The notes: a model not told the origin generated them from the sequence alone. Shown: positions 1 to 9,013, numbered from the stretch's first letter. The stretch is DNA of 64,000 bases from Pseudovibrio sp. Ad37 (GCF_001623075.1 NZ_LMCF01000024.1:175043-239042), one strand, 5' to 3'. Program-made: numbers and translations.

Positions 1-132
1 TTTATAGACCTCTTCCCTCGCGTCGACAACCTATTCTTTTGCCGGATGCATATGATTGCTGCGTTTAAGCTCGATTTAGCCTTACTGAGTAATCACTTAA
101 TTTCCTAAATTTGCAGGGTACAAATGAGAAAA

Positions 133-168
133 GCCCGACATTTTCATCCATCTGGGAAAATGCCGGGC
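133..168 (-). terminator. Intrinsic terminator of the secreted-protein gene
   Basis: GCCCGACATTTT at 133-144 pairs with AAAATGCCGGGC at 157-168, a 12-bp stem with one G-U pair around a 12-nt loop. Read on the minus strand it lies just past the stop of the gene at 198-890 and is followed by CTTTTCTC, a weak T tract. Confidence 0.7.
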
Positions 169-197
169 GCAAATCACTTGAGAGCCGAAAAGGGCTC

Positions 198-890
198 TTA
201 CTTGGCTGGGACGTAGCTGGATGGGTTACCATCAGCGCCCTGATTGACCATGTAGTACTGGTTTTCACCGCTGTCGAACACGAGGAAGCCATCCTGATCA
301 GCAGGCTTGGTCTGTGTGCCCCATGGAGATTGAATGATCACTTCAGCAGTTGGGACATAACCGATGGCAGACATGCGAACCATCTCAACAGGAACGGTCT
401 TCAGCGCTCCTGTCAAGCCTGCGTCTTTTGCAGTAAACAGCGCCAAAACCTCTGGAGCCATATCCAGACGTTTTACAAGGCGGGTGTTTTTCGCAGCGAC
501 GTCTTCCAGACCAACCATCTCATACTTGGAGGTGAAGGTCTCTTTGCCAATCACGTAAAAATCAGGGCCAGTCTTGCTCATTTGCAGCGCAACAACAGAA
601 CCTACATTCTTTGCGATGTAAGCATCATCGTAGCTGGTGGAATCTACAGAACCCAACGGGCCACGGATCGCTTCTGGCAGGTCTGCCAATGTGTCGCCAG
701 TGATCTTCCAGCCGAGGATTGGACGGTCCTTGATGTAAAGCTCTTTGGCAGGTGCATGCTTTTCAACGCGTGCAGTCAGCTCAGCCTGGCTTTGCACATC
801 GTCCTGCGCAGAAGCTGTCAAAGGTGCGCTTACAGCAAAGGCAAGCAGGCCTGCTGCGAGTGTTTTTCCGAAAGAAAATGAGTAGGTCAT
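198..890 (-). CDS. Secreted hypothetical protein
   Basis: A 230-residue protein with a clear Sec signal peptide: a basic N-terminus, a hydrophobic core (residues 9-25) and a probable cleavage after ASA at residue 28. It is therefore expected in the periplasm. I recognise no domain. The mature part is mixed alpha/beta in composition, with no cysteines and no repeats. GGGGCC precedes the ATG at a normal distance, and a stem-loop terminator follows the stop. It is a single gene, divergent from the MFS carrier gene. Function is unknown. The reading frame and signal peptide make the gene itself secure. Confidence 0.85.
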   Translation of the reverse strand: MTYSFSFGKTLAAGLLAFAVSAPLTASAQDDVQSQAELTARVEKHAPAKELYIKDRPILGWKITGDTLADLPEAIRGPLGSVDSTSYDDAYIAKNVGSVVALQMSKTGPDFYVIGKETFTSKYEMVGLEDVAAKNTRLVKRLDMAPEVLALFTAKDAGLTGALKTVPVEMVRMSAIGYVPTAEVIIQSPWGTQTKPADQDGFLVFDSGENQYYMVNQGADGNPSSYVPAK

Positions 891-1208
891 GGTCGGCCCC
901 TAAATGTTGACGGGGGAATTAGGTCAGGACCCAAATCAAAGTCAAGCGACTCCGCCAGTTTCGCTAGCAATTTGAAATATATTAGTATTCTCACATATGC
1001 CTGCGTTTGATCAGAGAGGGCTTTAAAGCAAAATGCCTTAGGGATAAAAACTCATTCCAATTGCTGATGGATGACCTAAGTATTTTCAATTATTGCAGAA
1101 CGGAAAATTAGATTAAACCTGATTACTCCCCGCTGCTCAGCGAAAAACGGACACCATTGGTCCAGCGTCTGGTCGAAACTCTCTGCCGGATGCAGGAAAG
1201 GAAATTGC
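891..1208. other. Divergent intergenic region, 318 bp
   Basis: The shared upstream region of the secreted-protein gene (leftward) and the MFS gene (rightward). It is AT-rich, with stretches such as AAATATATTAG that could serve as promoters. I see no clear operator, RNA structure or small ORF. Confidence 0.4.
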
Positions 1209-2471
1209 ATGTCTCAAGCGACCCAGGTCGAGAACCAATCCTCTGTCCGGCGCGGCCCTAATGTCCCGCTCCTTATTATCAGCGGATGTATCATCGGCAT
1301 TCTCTCGTTTGGACCACGGGCAACTCTGGGCTTGTTCCTGACGCCTATGTCCTCAGAGTTTGGTTGGGGCAGGGATGTGTTTGCCTTTGCGCTGGCACTT
1401 CAAAACCTCGTTTGGGGCGTTGCACAGCCTTTCGCTGGTATGATGGCAGATAAATTCGGCACAGGAAGAACTCTGGTACTCGGCGCGATCATCTACGCCA
1501 TCGGCCTTTATCTTATGAGCCTGTCAGACACGCCACTCTTGTTGCAGGTCTCCGCAGGTGTTTTGATCGGTCTGGGTGTCGCCTTCACATCCTTCTCGCT
1601 TGTTCTGGCAGCCTTCGCCCGGTCTGTTCAGCCCAAATATCACGGTATCGCCTTTGGTATGGGTACAGCTGCCAGCTCCTTCGGCCAGTTTCTCTTTGCA
1701 CCGCTGGGCCTGGGCCTGATCGAAAACTATGGCTGGTCCAGCGCACTGATCTATATGGCAGCTGTCGTCGCCATCGTGCCCCTGTTCGCTTATATCCTGC
1801 GTGGCCGTTCCGCAGCTCCAGCTGCTGGCAGCTCTGCCAACCCGCAGGACAACATGACCCTGTCTCAGACATTGGGTCTGGCCTTCAAAACCAGAGACTA
1901 CATCCTGCTGGTCTTCGGCTTTTTCGTCTGCGGCTTCCACGTGGCTTTCATCACCGTGCACATGCCGACCTTCATTGTGGATCAGGGCTTTGATGTCTCC
2001 GTCGGTGCCTGGGCGCTGGCTTTGATCGGCCTGTTCAACATTGTTGGGTCCATGTCCTCCGGTGTGTTGGGGTCTCGTGTGCCGAAGCAGTATCTGCTCT
2101 CCTTCATCTATCTGGCCCGCGCCATCGCAATCACGCTTTACATCACACTACCAATCTCAGAGATGTCGACACTGATCTTCGCAGCCACCATGGGCATTCT
2201 GTGGCTCTCCACCGTTCCGCCAACTTCAGGGCTCGTCGCTGTCATGTTTGGCCCGCGTTATATGGGAACGCTGTTCGGCATCGTGTTCTTCTCTCACCAG
2301 ATTGGCTCCTTCCTGGGAGTGTATCTGGGCGGTGTGCTTTATGAGCGCAGCGGCAACTACGATGCCATCTGGTGGCTCGGAATCGCACTCGGTATTTTCG
2401 CGGCCATCGTGCACTGGCCAATCCGTGAACAGTCTGCCACAGCAGGGCGTCTGGTAGCTAAGCCTGCGTAA
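1209..2471 (+). CDS. MFS transporter, OFA/monocarboxylate-like
   Basis: A 420-residue inner-membrane protein with about 12 hydrophobic segments in two halves separated by a hydrophilic loop near residues 200-225. The N-terminal half has the pattern LGLFLTPMSSEFGW followed by GMMADKFGTGRTL, the MFS loop 2-3 signature as seen in oxalate/formate and monocarboxylate carriers. The substrate cannot be read from sequence; a small organic anion is the family expectation. AGGAAAGGAAA precedes the ATG. It lies about 130 bp upstream of acuI on the same strand and could share a carbon-use role with it, though no operon link is proven. Confidence 0.85.
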   Translation: MSQATQVENQSSVRRGPNVPLLIISGCIIGILSFGPRATLGLFLTPMSSEFGWGRDVFAFALALQNLVWGVAQPFAGMMADKFGTGRTLVLGAIIYAIGLYLMSLSDTPLLLQVSAGVLIGLGVAFTSFSLVLAAFARSVQPKYHGIAFGMGTAASSFGQFLFAPLGLGLIENYGWSSALIYMAAVVAIVPLFAYILRGRSAAPAAGSSANPQDNMTLSQTLGLAFKTRDYILLVFGFFVCGFHVAFITVHMPTFIVDQGFDVSVGAWALALIGLFNIVGSMSSGVLGSRVPKQYLLSFIYLARAIAITLYITLPISEMSTLIFAATMGILWLSTVPPTSGLVAVMFGPRYMGTLFGIVFFSHQIGSFLGVYLGGVLYERSGNYDAIWWLGIALGIFAAIVHWPIREQSATAGRLVAKPA

Positions 2472-2602
2472 GACGCCTATTGGGTGAACTAGCTAGGTTT
2501 GTCAGTGTGTTACACCGGAATATTGCCTAGCGTTATTTTCTTGCCTTATGGCCTTCCTTCTGCCAGCTTTCATGCAACATGAATTGGCGAGAAGGATTGG
2601 CC

Positions 2603-3598
2603 ATGAGCGAGTTTGATGCCCTTTGGATTGAAGCAGATGAAAGCGGCCGTAAGCCACTGCCTGCCAAATGGAACAAGGTGACCGTTGATCAGCTCTCTGC
2701 AGGAGACGTGACGGTCAAAGTCACGCACACCACCATCAACTACAAAGATGGGATGGCCCTCGCAGGCGCACCGGGCATCACCCGCAAGTTCCCCATGGTG
2801 CCGGGTATTGATGTGGTTGGCGAAGTGCTCACCAGTCAAAGCGACCGCTTCAAACCGGGCGATCAGGTTCTCCTCAACGGCTACGGTGTCGGTGAAGTTC
2901 ACACCGGCGCCTACGCGCAAGTCGCCCGCTTGAAGTCTGAATGCGTTCTGCATCGCCCGGAAGAAATCTCAGCCGCCCGTGCAGCCGCCATTGGCACCGC
3001 AGGTTACACAGCCATGCTCTGTGTGATGGCGCTGGAGAAATACGGCCTGACACCGGATCACGGTCCGATCGCGGTCTCTGGTGCATCCGGTGGTGTTGGA
3101 TCAGTTGCAATCAGCCTGCTCTCTAAACTCGGCTTCGAAACCATCGCCTTCACAGGGCGCACCGAGGAAGCTGACTTCCTCAAAGGCCTCGGCGCAACAG
3201 AAGTGCTCGATCGAGCTGAGCTGGTTGAAAAAGGCAAACCACTTGGCAAAGAACGCTGGGCTGGCGCGGTTGATGTTGCGGGCAACCACACACTTGCAAA
3301 CCTGCTGGCACAGACCAACTACGGCGGCGCTGTTGCTGCGTGTGGTCTTGCTCAGGGCATGGATCTTCCAGCATCCGTCATGCCATTCATCCTACGCGGT
3401 GTTGCTCTGCTCGGCGTGGATTCCGTAATGGCGCCAATGGCTCTTCGCGAACAGGCTTATCGCCGTCTTGTGCAAGATCTTGACCTCGCCAAGCTGGACA
3501 CCCTGTCAGAGACCATCAAACTGGCAGATGTCGAAGAACGTGCCGCCAAGCTTCTAAAAGGGCAGGTGCGCGGACGCACAATCGTGGAAGTCGAGTAA
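2603..3598 (+). CDS. acuI: Acrylyl-CoA reductase, YhdH/AcuI-type MDR family
   Basis: A 331-residue zinc-independent medium-chain reductase. The family (YhdH/AcuI) reduces acrylyl-CoA to propionyl-CoA with NADPH, a detoxifying and carbon-assimilating step in 3-hydroxypropionate and DMSP metabolism of marine alphaproteobacteria. Visible features are the N-terminal NYKDGMAL segment, GxD at the active-site cleft (VPGIDVVGEV), and the Rossmann motif VSGASGGVGSVAI near residues 155-175. The longer frame starts at 2579, but AGAAGGA lies 6 nt before ATG 2603 and family proteins begin at this point. The family is secure; the physiological substrate is inferred. Confidence 0.85.
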   Translation: MSEFDALWIEADESGRKPLPAKWNKVTVDQLSAGDVTVKVTHTTINYKDGMALAGAPGITRKFPMVPGIDVVGEVLTSQSDRFKPGDQVLLNGYGVGEVHTGAYAQVARLKSECVLHRPEEISAARAAAIGTAGYTAMLCVMALEKYGLTPDHGPIAVSGASGGVGSVAISLLSKLGFETIAFTGRTEEADFLKGLGATEVLDRAELVEKGKPLGKERWAGAVDVAGNHTLANLLAQTNYGGAVAACGLAQGMDLPASVMPFILRGVALLGVDSVMAPMALREQAYRRLVQDLDLAKLDTLSETIKLADVEERAAKLLKGQVRGRTIVEVE

Positions 3599-3615
3599 AG
3601 CAGGCACACTCTTCT

Positions 3616-3718
3616 AGAGCGCATTCCGTTTGATTGGATCTAATCCAGCGGCACGAATTCGCTCCAGCAAGGATGTGAGCGCGCGTTCTGTAAATGTAAA
3701 TGAACGCGTCGTGCTCTT
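3616..3718. repeat. Dispersed intergenic repeat (AGAGCGC...GTGCTCT type)
   Basis: Begins AGAGCGCATTCCGTTTGATT and ends with AATGAACGCGTCGTGCTCT. Both ends recur at 22865-22968, and partial copies lie at 12571-12611 and 21700-21756. The ends are imperfect inverted repeats (AGAGC/GCTCT), typical of the short intergenic repeats of Hyphomicrobiales. Confidence 0.7.
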
Positions 3719-3730
3719 AAGGCAAAAAGA

Positions 3731-3763
3731 AACCCCGCATCAGCCAATCGCTGGTGCGGGGTT
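3731..3763. terminator. Bidirectional terminator between acuI and sleB-like gene
   Basis: AACCCCGCA at 3731-3739 pairs with TGCGGGGTT at 3755-3763, and the stem extends inward through TCAGC/GCTGG. It lies between two convergent genes and can end transcription from both sides. The flanks are A/T-rich rather than a perfect T run. Confidence 0.7.
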
Positions 3764-3815
3764 AAATATTGGAGCGGTCAGGCCACCAAAATTCTCTCAC
3801 ATATGAGGTCGTGGA

Positions 3816-4994
3816 TTAGCTCCAGCCACCTCGATAGGTCTTGTAGAAGATGTGCTTACCAATGCGCTTTTTACGCTGCATGGTCGGTGCCCAGTTCGGG
3901 TGAACATAAGTTGCATGGTAATGAGTGGAGGCGTCCACAGCTGGAATGCTCACTTCACCCTTTACGATTTGCTGCGCGATCTTCTTCGCTTTGGCCCATG
4001 GACCAGCTTCAGTCACACGCTCAGGAATGCCATCGCAGGCGAAGGAGAACTGGCAGGCGTTCTTCATGCCTTTGTTCTGATAAACTACACCGCACACCGT
4101 GTTCGGGTAAGCCGGGTTTTTCAGACGGTTGAGAACAACCTGCGCAACGGCAATCTGCCCCTCACGTGGTTCACTGCGCGCTTCAAAATAGATCGCCTCA
4201 GCCAGACAGCGCATTTCTTTCTTGGATTTTCTCACAGAGCTCGGCAACTGGCGCATGTACCACCAGTGCGGATTGGTCTCTGAAGTAGAGGCCAGCTCTT
4301 TGTCTGAAAGTCTTGGCTTGCCGGAAGGCGTAATCGAAACTTTAGGCTTGCTCAACAGCGCATCAAACGGTGCTTTGTTGGTTTGCGGTGTTGCTGGAGC
4401 ATAAGCGGTTGCCAAAGCAATTTCGTTTTGCTTGGCGATGGAAAGCGTCGCTGGCTTAACTGTCTTCTGCGCAATCTGTTTGCGAGCTGCCAGTGCTGCA
4501 CGGCGCGCTGCCTTGCCAAGTGGTGACGTGTCGGCCTGCCCATTGTTGTCGGCAAGTCCAGCCAGCGCATCTCCGCCGTAATGGCCGTTGAAAGCCATTT
4601 GCGGGAGCTGGGAAACAAATCTGTCGGAGCTCTTCGGTTTGCCTGCATTTTGAATGAAAGCCACAACACGGCTCGGCAGAGTAGTGACGAGCATATCACT
4701 CTTACCGGTGCGGTTCACCGCATGGCGCTGTGGAGTTTTCTTCTCAGGAGCTACGAAGTACTTTGCAAATTTCTGACTATCCCGTGCGGAGACAGATTGC
4801 ATCCATCGCGGCGTTTCCTCGTCGAGGTTTCCGGTCAGTGCCGGAATATCCTGCAACGCAACTGGAGATGCAGCAAAGGTTCCAACTGCAAGCCCTGCAG
4901 CTAGAATAGGGTACCTAAAGTACATGAGGACAGCACGGCGTCCTGCATTCTTCTTCATCCCATGGCCCGACATACGCAATCTACTCCAAATCAA
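3816..4994 (-). CDS. Cell wall hydrolase, SleB type
   Basis: A 392-residue protein. The C-terminal third (about residues 255-390) is a Hydrolase_2/SleB domain, with the catalytic-glutamate region AEAIYFEARSEPREGQ, then AQVVLNRL and the Cys-containing VCGVVYQN and CQFSFACDG segments. SleB-type lytic enzymes cut peptidoglycan. An N-terminal hydrophobic segment (about residues 25-45, YFRYPILAAGLAVGTF) suggests export or membrane anchoring, and a long linker rich in Ala, Lys and Pro separates it from the catalytic domain. Possible starts are ATG 4994 and ATG 4958; neither has a strong ribosome site. It is a single gene with a long upstream region. Its role in cell-wall remodelling is inferred from the family. 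Confidence 0.85.
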   Translation of the reverse strand: MIWSRLRMSGHGMKKNAGRRAVLMYFRYPILAAGLAVGTFAASPVALQDIPALTGNLDEETPRWMQSVSARDSQKFAKYFVAPEKKTPQRHAVNRTGKSDMLVTTLPSRVVAFIQNAGKPKSSDRFVSQLPQMAFNGHYGGDALAGLADNNGQADTSPLGKAARRAALAARKQIAQKTVKPATLSIAKQNEIALATAYAPATPQTNKAPFDALLSKPKVSITPSGKPRLSDKELASTSETNPHWWYMRQLPSSVRKSKKEMRCLAEAIYFEARSEPREGQIAVAQVVLNRLKNPAYPNTVCGVVYQNKGMKNACQFSFACDGIPERVTEAGPWAKAKKIAQQIVKGEVSIPAVDASTHYHATYVHPNWAPTMQRKKRIGKHIFYKTYRGGWS

Positions 4995-5480
4995 CGCCCA
5001 AAAACTCAGCGCCTCTCACTCCCTGAAAAGGGAATCCAAACTCTGAGATCGACAGGATGAAGAAGCCCGATAAAACACTCCCGCCCGTCAATTTTCCGGA
5101 TGAGTGCATTTTTCGCTTTTAACCTTGATATAAAGTTAAGCCCGCCAAAACCCCAGTTATTCTGCCACAGTTCACGCCGCTGACAGCCAGCATATGGTTA
5201 ATATGCAGGAACGGTACTCACCAAAAAACTAGGGCTATTTCATGTCTGGGTGGATTTTTCAGTTGGCCAAAAATCATAGGAAACAAAAGGCTTCATGCAG
5301 GAAATGACACCTGTGATATCTTGGCGTGGCTGTAGGATATCAACACAATCAAAATCTTAACAAGATTAACCATAAGGCTCCCTGTTAAATCCACAACTCC
5401 GTTTTTCCTATGAATTTTTGCCGAGAAAAAACTCAAAAAAATTGTAGATAACCTTACGTCATTTAAGGCGAAAATGTGAA
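4995..5480. other. Intergenic region, 486 bp, with two TTAACCAT motifs
   Basis: Upstream region of the leftward SleB-type gene; it also lies beyond the stop of the NrtR-like gene. It contains ATGGTTAA near 5193 and TTAACCAT at 5366-5373, which match the half-site of the cell-cycle regulator CtrA. It also holds a 6-bp inverted repeat AATCTT-AAC-AAGATT at 5353-5367. No ORF or tRNA is seen. Control of a cell-wall hydrolase by CtrA would make sense but is inference only. Confidence 0.4.
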
Positions 5481-6530
5481 TCAGAGCAAACTAACGCGTA
5501 ATCCCGGGGCCGGGCGCTCTTTCAAAATGTCTCTTCTGAACCGGTAAAGAGCTGCTGGACGCCCGCCCGTCGCGGTTGAAGTTCTGCCCGTCTGCTTAAC
5601 CAGTTGTCCCGTTTCCACCAAACGGCGGAAGTTCTGTTTGTGAATATGCCGGCCAGAAATCGCCTCTACCGTCTGCTGCAGATCGGTCAGGGTAAATTCA
5701 GGTGGCATCAATTCGAAGACAACGGGCCGATACTTCAGTTTTGCCCGCAACCGGGAAAGTGCCGTTGCCAGAATACGGCGGTGATCATGGGCAAGGCCCT
5801 CGCCAAGGTCTGGCAAGGTGCTGCGTTCCAGCGCAGTTGGCTGCTTATCGCGCAAGGCCTCACGCATAAGACCAGAGCCATAAAGCAACTCGTAACGGTC
5901 CAAAACGCGTTCCTCATCCCATTTCAAAGAGCCCACACCAAAGGCGAGCTGGTAACGATCTTTCCGGCTCAGCTCATGGTAAGTCTTGGCATCATCATCC
6001 GGGGCCTTGCTGAAGGTCTCCATACTGGGATGAATAGTCTCTTCCAGCATCTTCGGCTGACCGCCACGCCAGTCTTCCCAGGGAAAAAAGTCATACCAGG
6101 GACGCCAGCGAGCACCTTGTCTGGCAAGCAGCCGTTCAGATTCTGGTGTCTGACGCGTCAATGCCAGATAGCCGACAGAAACCATATGCGGCTCACCAAT
6201 CCGCGCCAGAGAATATCTGTCGCGGTCACCAAAGGTGTAAAGCTGTTCCACATGGCCAATATGAAGGGCGGTCTGTTCTTCAACAAACGCACGCAAACCC
6301 AGCTCAAAGGTGCGGTGTACGCGTGGGTCAAACGGGCCGGAAGGCAGGCCAGACAACTCGTCAGGCACTTTTTGCGGCACAGTCAGCACAAAGGGCACTT
6401 TGTCTTTTACGGAAACAATGACAGCACTCAGACCAATGCCAAGCTGGACAGGCTCCATGTCAGCACCGCGTTGGGCTGCATTTCCTGTTTCCACTGCATT
6501 GCTCATCAATGTTTGCTCCGTATCCGTCAT
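5481..6530 (-). CDS. NrtR-like Nudix-related transcriptional regulator (NAD metabolism)
   Basis: A 349-residue protein. The N-terminal part (about 25-200) resembles a Nudix fold, but the Nudix box is degenerate around GPFDPRVHRTFELGLRAF, without the REXXEE catalytic core. The C-terminal part (about 255-335) matches the winged helix of NrtR regulators: FELMPPEFTLTDLQQTVEAI, HKQNFRRLVE and GRPAALYRFR. NrtR proteins bind ADP-ribose or NAD-related ligands and repress NAD synthesis or salvage genes. The start ATG overlaps the stop of the phosphatase gene by 4 bp (ATGA), so the two are translationally coupled. The ligand and targets are inferred. Confidence 0.7.
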   Translation of the reverse strand: MTDTEQTLMSNAVETGNAAQRGADMEPVQLGIGLSAVIVSVKDKVPFVLTVPQKVPDELSGLPSGPFDPRVHRTFELGLRAFVEEQTALHIGHVEQLYTFGDRDRYSLARIGEPHMVSVGYLALTRQTPESERLLARQGARWRPWYDFFPWEDWRGGQPKMLEETIHPSMETFSKAPDDDAKTYHELSRKDRYQLAFGVGSLKWDEERVLDRYELLYGSGLMREALRDKQPTALERSTLPDLGEGLAHDHRRILATALSRLRAKLKYRPVVFELMPPEFTLTDLQQTVEAISGRHIHKQNFRRLVETGQLVKQTGRTSTATGGRPAALYRFRRDILKERPAPGLRVSLL

Positions 6531-7051
6531 GCCAGTTCAACAAGTGCGGCAGGATCAAGCGAGAACAGGTTGCCCTCAAAAGTCTCTGCACCACGACCAA
6601 GCTCGATGATTGATTGTATCATGCGCCCATTTCGCTGCAAAAGAGTGTCTGCCAAAGAGATAAGCAGCGGGTTGGGTGTGGCTACAGGAGAAACCTTGCG
6701 CAAATGTTGGGCCAGCGCACGTTCATCCGTATCCGGCATAATCGCACAGGCAATGATGTAGGCAGCAGCTGTAGACCGGCTGACACCGGCCCAGCAATGC
6801 ACCAGCAAACAGCCGTTACATGCAGCATCGCGGGAAAAATCCAGCAGTTGCTCTACATGCGTCGCATTGGGGGCAAGCAGACCTTCACGTGCTTCAGTAA
6901 TGTCGTTGAACTCCAGCACCAGATGGTGAGCAGGCTTTGTCTCAGAAGGCAAGATCACCTCTGTTCCCGGAGAAACGAGAGAGAGCACATGGCTCGGCCT
7001 TGCTGAGGTCAACGTGTCTTCCAGCTTGGAAAGTGGACAGACATGCAGCAT
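6527..7051 (-). CDS. Dual-specificity/tyrosine phosphatase-like protein
   Basis: A 174-residue cysteine-phosphatase fold protein. The signature loop HCWAGVSRS (residues 95-103) matches HCX5RS, giving a catalytic Cys and Arg. An acidic general-acid candidate lies in the preceding region (FNDITEAREG, residues 49-58). It may act on proteins or on small phosphate compounds; the substrate is unknown. Its start shares one base with the stop of the HD hydrolase gene (TGATG), and its stop overlaps the start of the NrtR-like gene, so the three form a tight operon. Confidence 0.8.
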   Translation of the reverse strand: MLHVCPLSKLEDTLTSARPSHVLSLVSPGTEVILPSETKPAHHLVLEFNDITEAREGLLAPNATHVEQLLDFSRDAACNGCLLVHCWAGVSRSTAAAYIIACAIMPDTDERALAQHLRKVSPVATPNPLLISLADTLLQRNGRMIQSIIELGRGAETFEGNLFSLDPAALVELA

Positions 7052-7692
7052 CAGCGGCCTCCAACTCTTTTGCGAGCGTCATCAAGCTCAGCAAACCGGG
7101 CCAGAAAGACCTCTTGCGCATCCTTGGTTGGCAGCGGCTCAATGCTTGCTGCCAAGGCGTCCAGTTGCTCTGCTGTAACCTTTGCAGGCTTACCAAAAAT
7201 TTTGTCAGCTTCGTCCTTGCTAAAGCCTGCCAGATGGATTGCTTCCAGATAGGCACTGATAATGTCAGCCTTCTTGGCAAGCTTGGCAATGCTGACTGGC
7301 AAGTCGGGGGGCAGGTTGAACGCCCTGTGAATGGCATGGTGCAGCCGCTCTTCAACGGCCTTGTAGGTGCCACCCATCACGTTCTTGAAAGGGGAGATCA
7401 TATCTCCGATCACATACTCAGGCGCGTCATGCAGCAAGACTGCCATACGCCATTGAATATCAAGATCAGGCTTGAGCATCAGCGCAATCTCTTCCACCAC
7501 CACGCAGTGCTGGGCAACAGAGAACGCATGATCTCCAATTGTCTGCCCATTCCACCGTGCAACGCGCGCAAGGCCGTGCGCTATATCAGAGAGTTCCACA
7601 TCCAACGGAGACGGATCAAGAAGATTAAGTCGTCTGCCAGAAAGCATCCGCTGCCAGGCACGGGGGGAAGATGAGGAAAGCTCTGCACACAT
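7051..7692 (-). CDS. HD-domain phosphohydrolase, YfbR-like
   Basis: A 213-residue metal-dependent phosphohydrolase. The HD motif lies in AVLLHDAPEYVIGDMISPFK (about residues 85-105), preceded by a metal-binding His in IGDHAFSVAQHC (about 52-63). It closely resembles the YfbR-type 5'-nucleotidase class of HD proteins, which dephosphorylate deoxynucleoside monophosphates. It is first in the coupled operon with the phosphatase and the NrtR-like regulator, which points to nucleotide or NAD salvage. A repeat element lies upstream. Confidence 0.8.
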   Translation of the reverse strand: MCAELSSSSPRAWQRMLSGRRLNLLDPSPLDVELSDIAHGLARVARWNGQTIGDHAFSVAQHCVVVEEIALMLKPDLDIQWRMAVLLHDAPEYVIGDMISPFKNVMGGTYKAVEERLHHAIHRAFNLPPDLPVSIAKLAKKADIISAYLEAIHLAGFSKDEADKIFGKPAKVTAEQLDALAASIEPLPTKDAQEVFLARFAELDDARKRVGGR

Positions 7693-7735
7693 TAGTCAAT
7701 CAAGCCAGTCGTCAAGGTTAAGGTGGTGTCTACAG

Positions 7736-7840
7736 TGTATCTCCGAAAAGTGGAAACCGGTTTTCGGATAAAGATACGCAAAACAAAGGCTAAAGCAGTT
7801 CATGTGTTCCAGCTTAAATGCGAACTGCTTTAGCTGTATC
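7736..7840. repeat. Dispersed repeat with CCGAAAA/TTTTCGG inverted ends
   Basis: Contains CCGAAAAGTGG followed closely by AACCGGTTTTCGGATAAAG, an inverted repeat around a short spacer. Further right TAAAGCAGTT pairs with AACTGCTTTA. The TTCCGGTTTTCGGATAAG core recurs at 13833-13934 and, more weakly, at 41029-41076. This type is widespread between genes in Hyphomicrobiales. Confidence 0.7.
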
Positions 7841-7842
7841 TC

Positions 7843-8685
7843 TTAATCAGATGAAGGCCAGTTGAAACTTGCCCATTCTTGAATGGAAGGGGTGAGGGGA
7901 ACACCATCACATGTCAGCGATACACCTGCATCCATCGCAGTTTTCACACGGTCCAGTCTCAGCAGGGCGAGCCCATCGGTATCTTGCGAAGACCCCAATG
8001 TTCCAACGCTCTTCTCTCCAGCCAAAACATCGCTACCAGCGGCAGGAAGAGCACTTTCAGCGGAAACTTTGATGATACGCTTGCGGGCGGTTCCGCGGTG
8101 CTTCATGCGGGAAACAACTTCCTGCCCGATAAAGCAACCTTTGGAGAAAGCCACTCCATTGAGACTGTCCATGTCCGTATCATGCGGAAAGACGTCTGCC
8201 AGCTGAAAGTCCAGCCCACTCTGCGGAATGCCAAGTTTGATGCGGTGCGCATGATAGTCAGCTTCTGAGGCAGTCTCTGCAACTTCGCCGGAGGAAACAT
8301 AACGAACACCCATGTCAGCATGGCGAGGATCGCGCGGTTTATCCGCTGGCAAATCATCTCCCCAGTCTGCGATCACATGCATGGTCTCATCAGCAGGTTC
8401 CACAGTCACCTTGGCGCGAAGCTTATAAAAACCAAGACGCTTGGCAAACGCATCAAGTTCATCAGCGCTCACATCAATCAGGAAACCGCCTGTACTCTCA
8501 TCTGCAAACACAATGAAGTCCCAGAGGATCTTTCCCTGAGGCGTAAGAAGAGCACCAAATGCGCTGGAGGTCGCACTAATCTCGCTGATGTCACAGCTCA
8601 CGAGATTTTGCAGAAACTCCTTGGCATCTTCGCCAAAAACCTTCACGAGCCGACGCGAAGTGAGAATGGTACGTTGTGATGCCAT
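7843..8685 (-). CDS. ygfZ: YgfZ/GcvT-domain folate-binding protein
   Basis: A 280-residue member of the YgfZ (COG0354) family, tetrahydrofolate-binding proteins that help assemble or repair Fe-S clusters in enzymes such as MiaB. The family signature is visible as KGCFIGQEVVSRMKHRG (near residue 180), with the conserved Cys. The longest frame starts at 8727, but GGAAGGACGG lies just before ATG 8685 and homologues start with a short MxxxxxxLxxR segment like that seen here (ILTSRRLVKVFGED). It is a single gene facing away from btaAB. Confidence 0.85.
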   Translation of the reverse strand: MASQRTILTSRRLVKVFGEDAKEFLQNLVSCDISEISATSSAFGALLTPQGKILWDFIVFADESTGGFLIDVSADELDAFAKRLGFYKLRAKVTVEPADETMHVIADWGDDLPADKPRDPRHADMGVRYVSSGEVAETASEADYHAHRIKLGIPQSGLDFQLADVFPHDTDMDSLNGVAFSKGCFIGQEVVSRMKHRGTARKRIIKVSAESALPAAGSDVLAGEKSVGTLGSSQDTDGLALLRLDRVKTAMDAGVSLTCDGVPLTPSIQEWASFNWPSSD

Positions 8686-9013
8686 GGGTCCGTCCTTCCA
8701 ATGAATAAAACAACAAGAGTGTTTCATAACCCATCAGCTATGCGCACACCACGGAAAAAGAATAGTTTCTGTGGGTGACGAGGGAACTCCTCGCCTGCGC
8801 CCTGACACCTGCATGCGGGAGGAAAAACGCAAAATATGAGGCAGGTAAATAGAAATGTAAGTGCACTGAGTTGTTTACCGGAACATTCCAGTATTGCCGC
8901 GTTTTCAATATCTTTCTGCAATTACAATCAATGTTTCGACGTCGCAAAACTGTCGTGTGCGTGAACTAACTCTTTCTCTCGATTGATTTCAGTTCTTGAT
9001 TCTGGAGATGCAC
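8686..9013. other. Divergent region between ygfZ and btaAB, 328 bp
   Basis: Holds the presumed btaAB promoter. A single Pho half-site-like CTGTCGT occurs at about 8950-8956, but the second 7-mer of a Pho box is not convincing. No small ORF with a ribosome site is evident. Confidence 0.35.

Noticed and set aside
111..881. Long plus-strand frame opposite the secreted-protein gene
   Set aside because: Exactly antisense to a gene with signal peptide and ribosome site; no such features of its own.
8686..9013. Pho box upstream of btaA
   Set aside because: Only one half-site (CTGTCGT) is present; the second repeat at 11 bp does not fit. Other control cannot be excluded.
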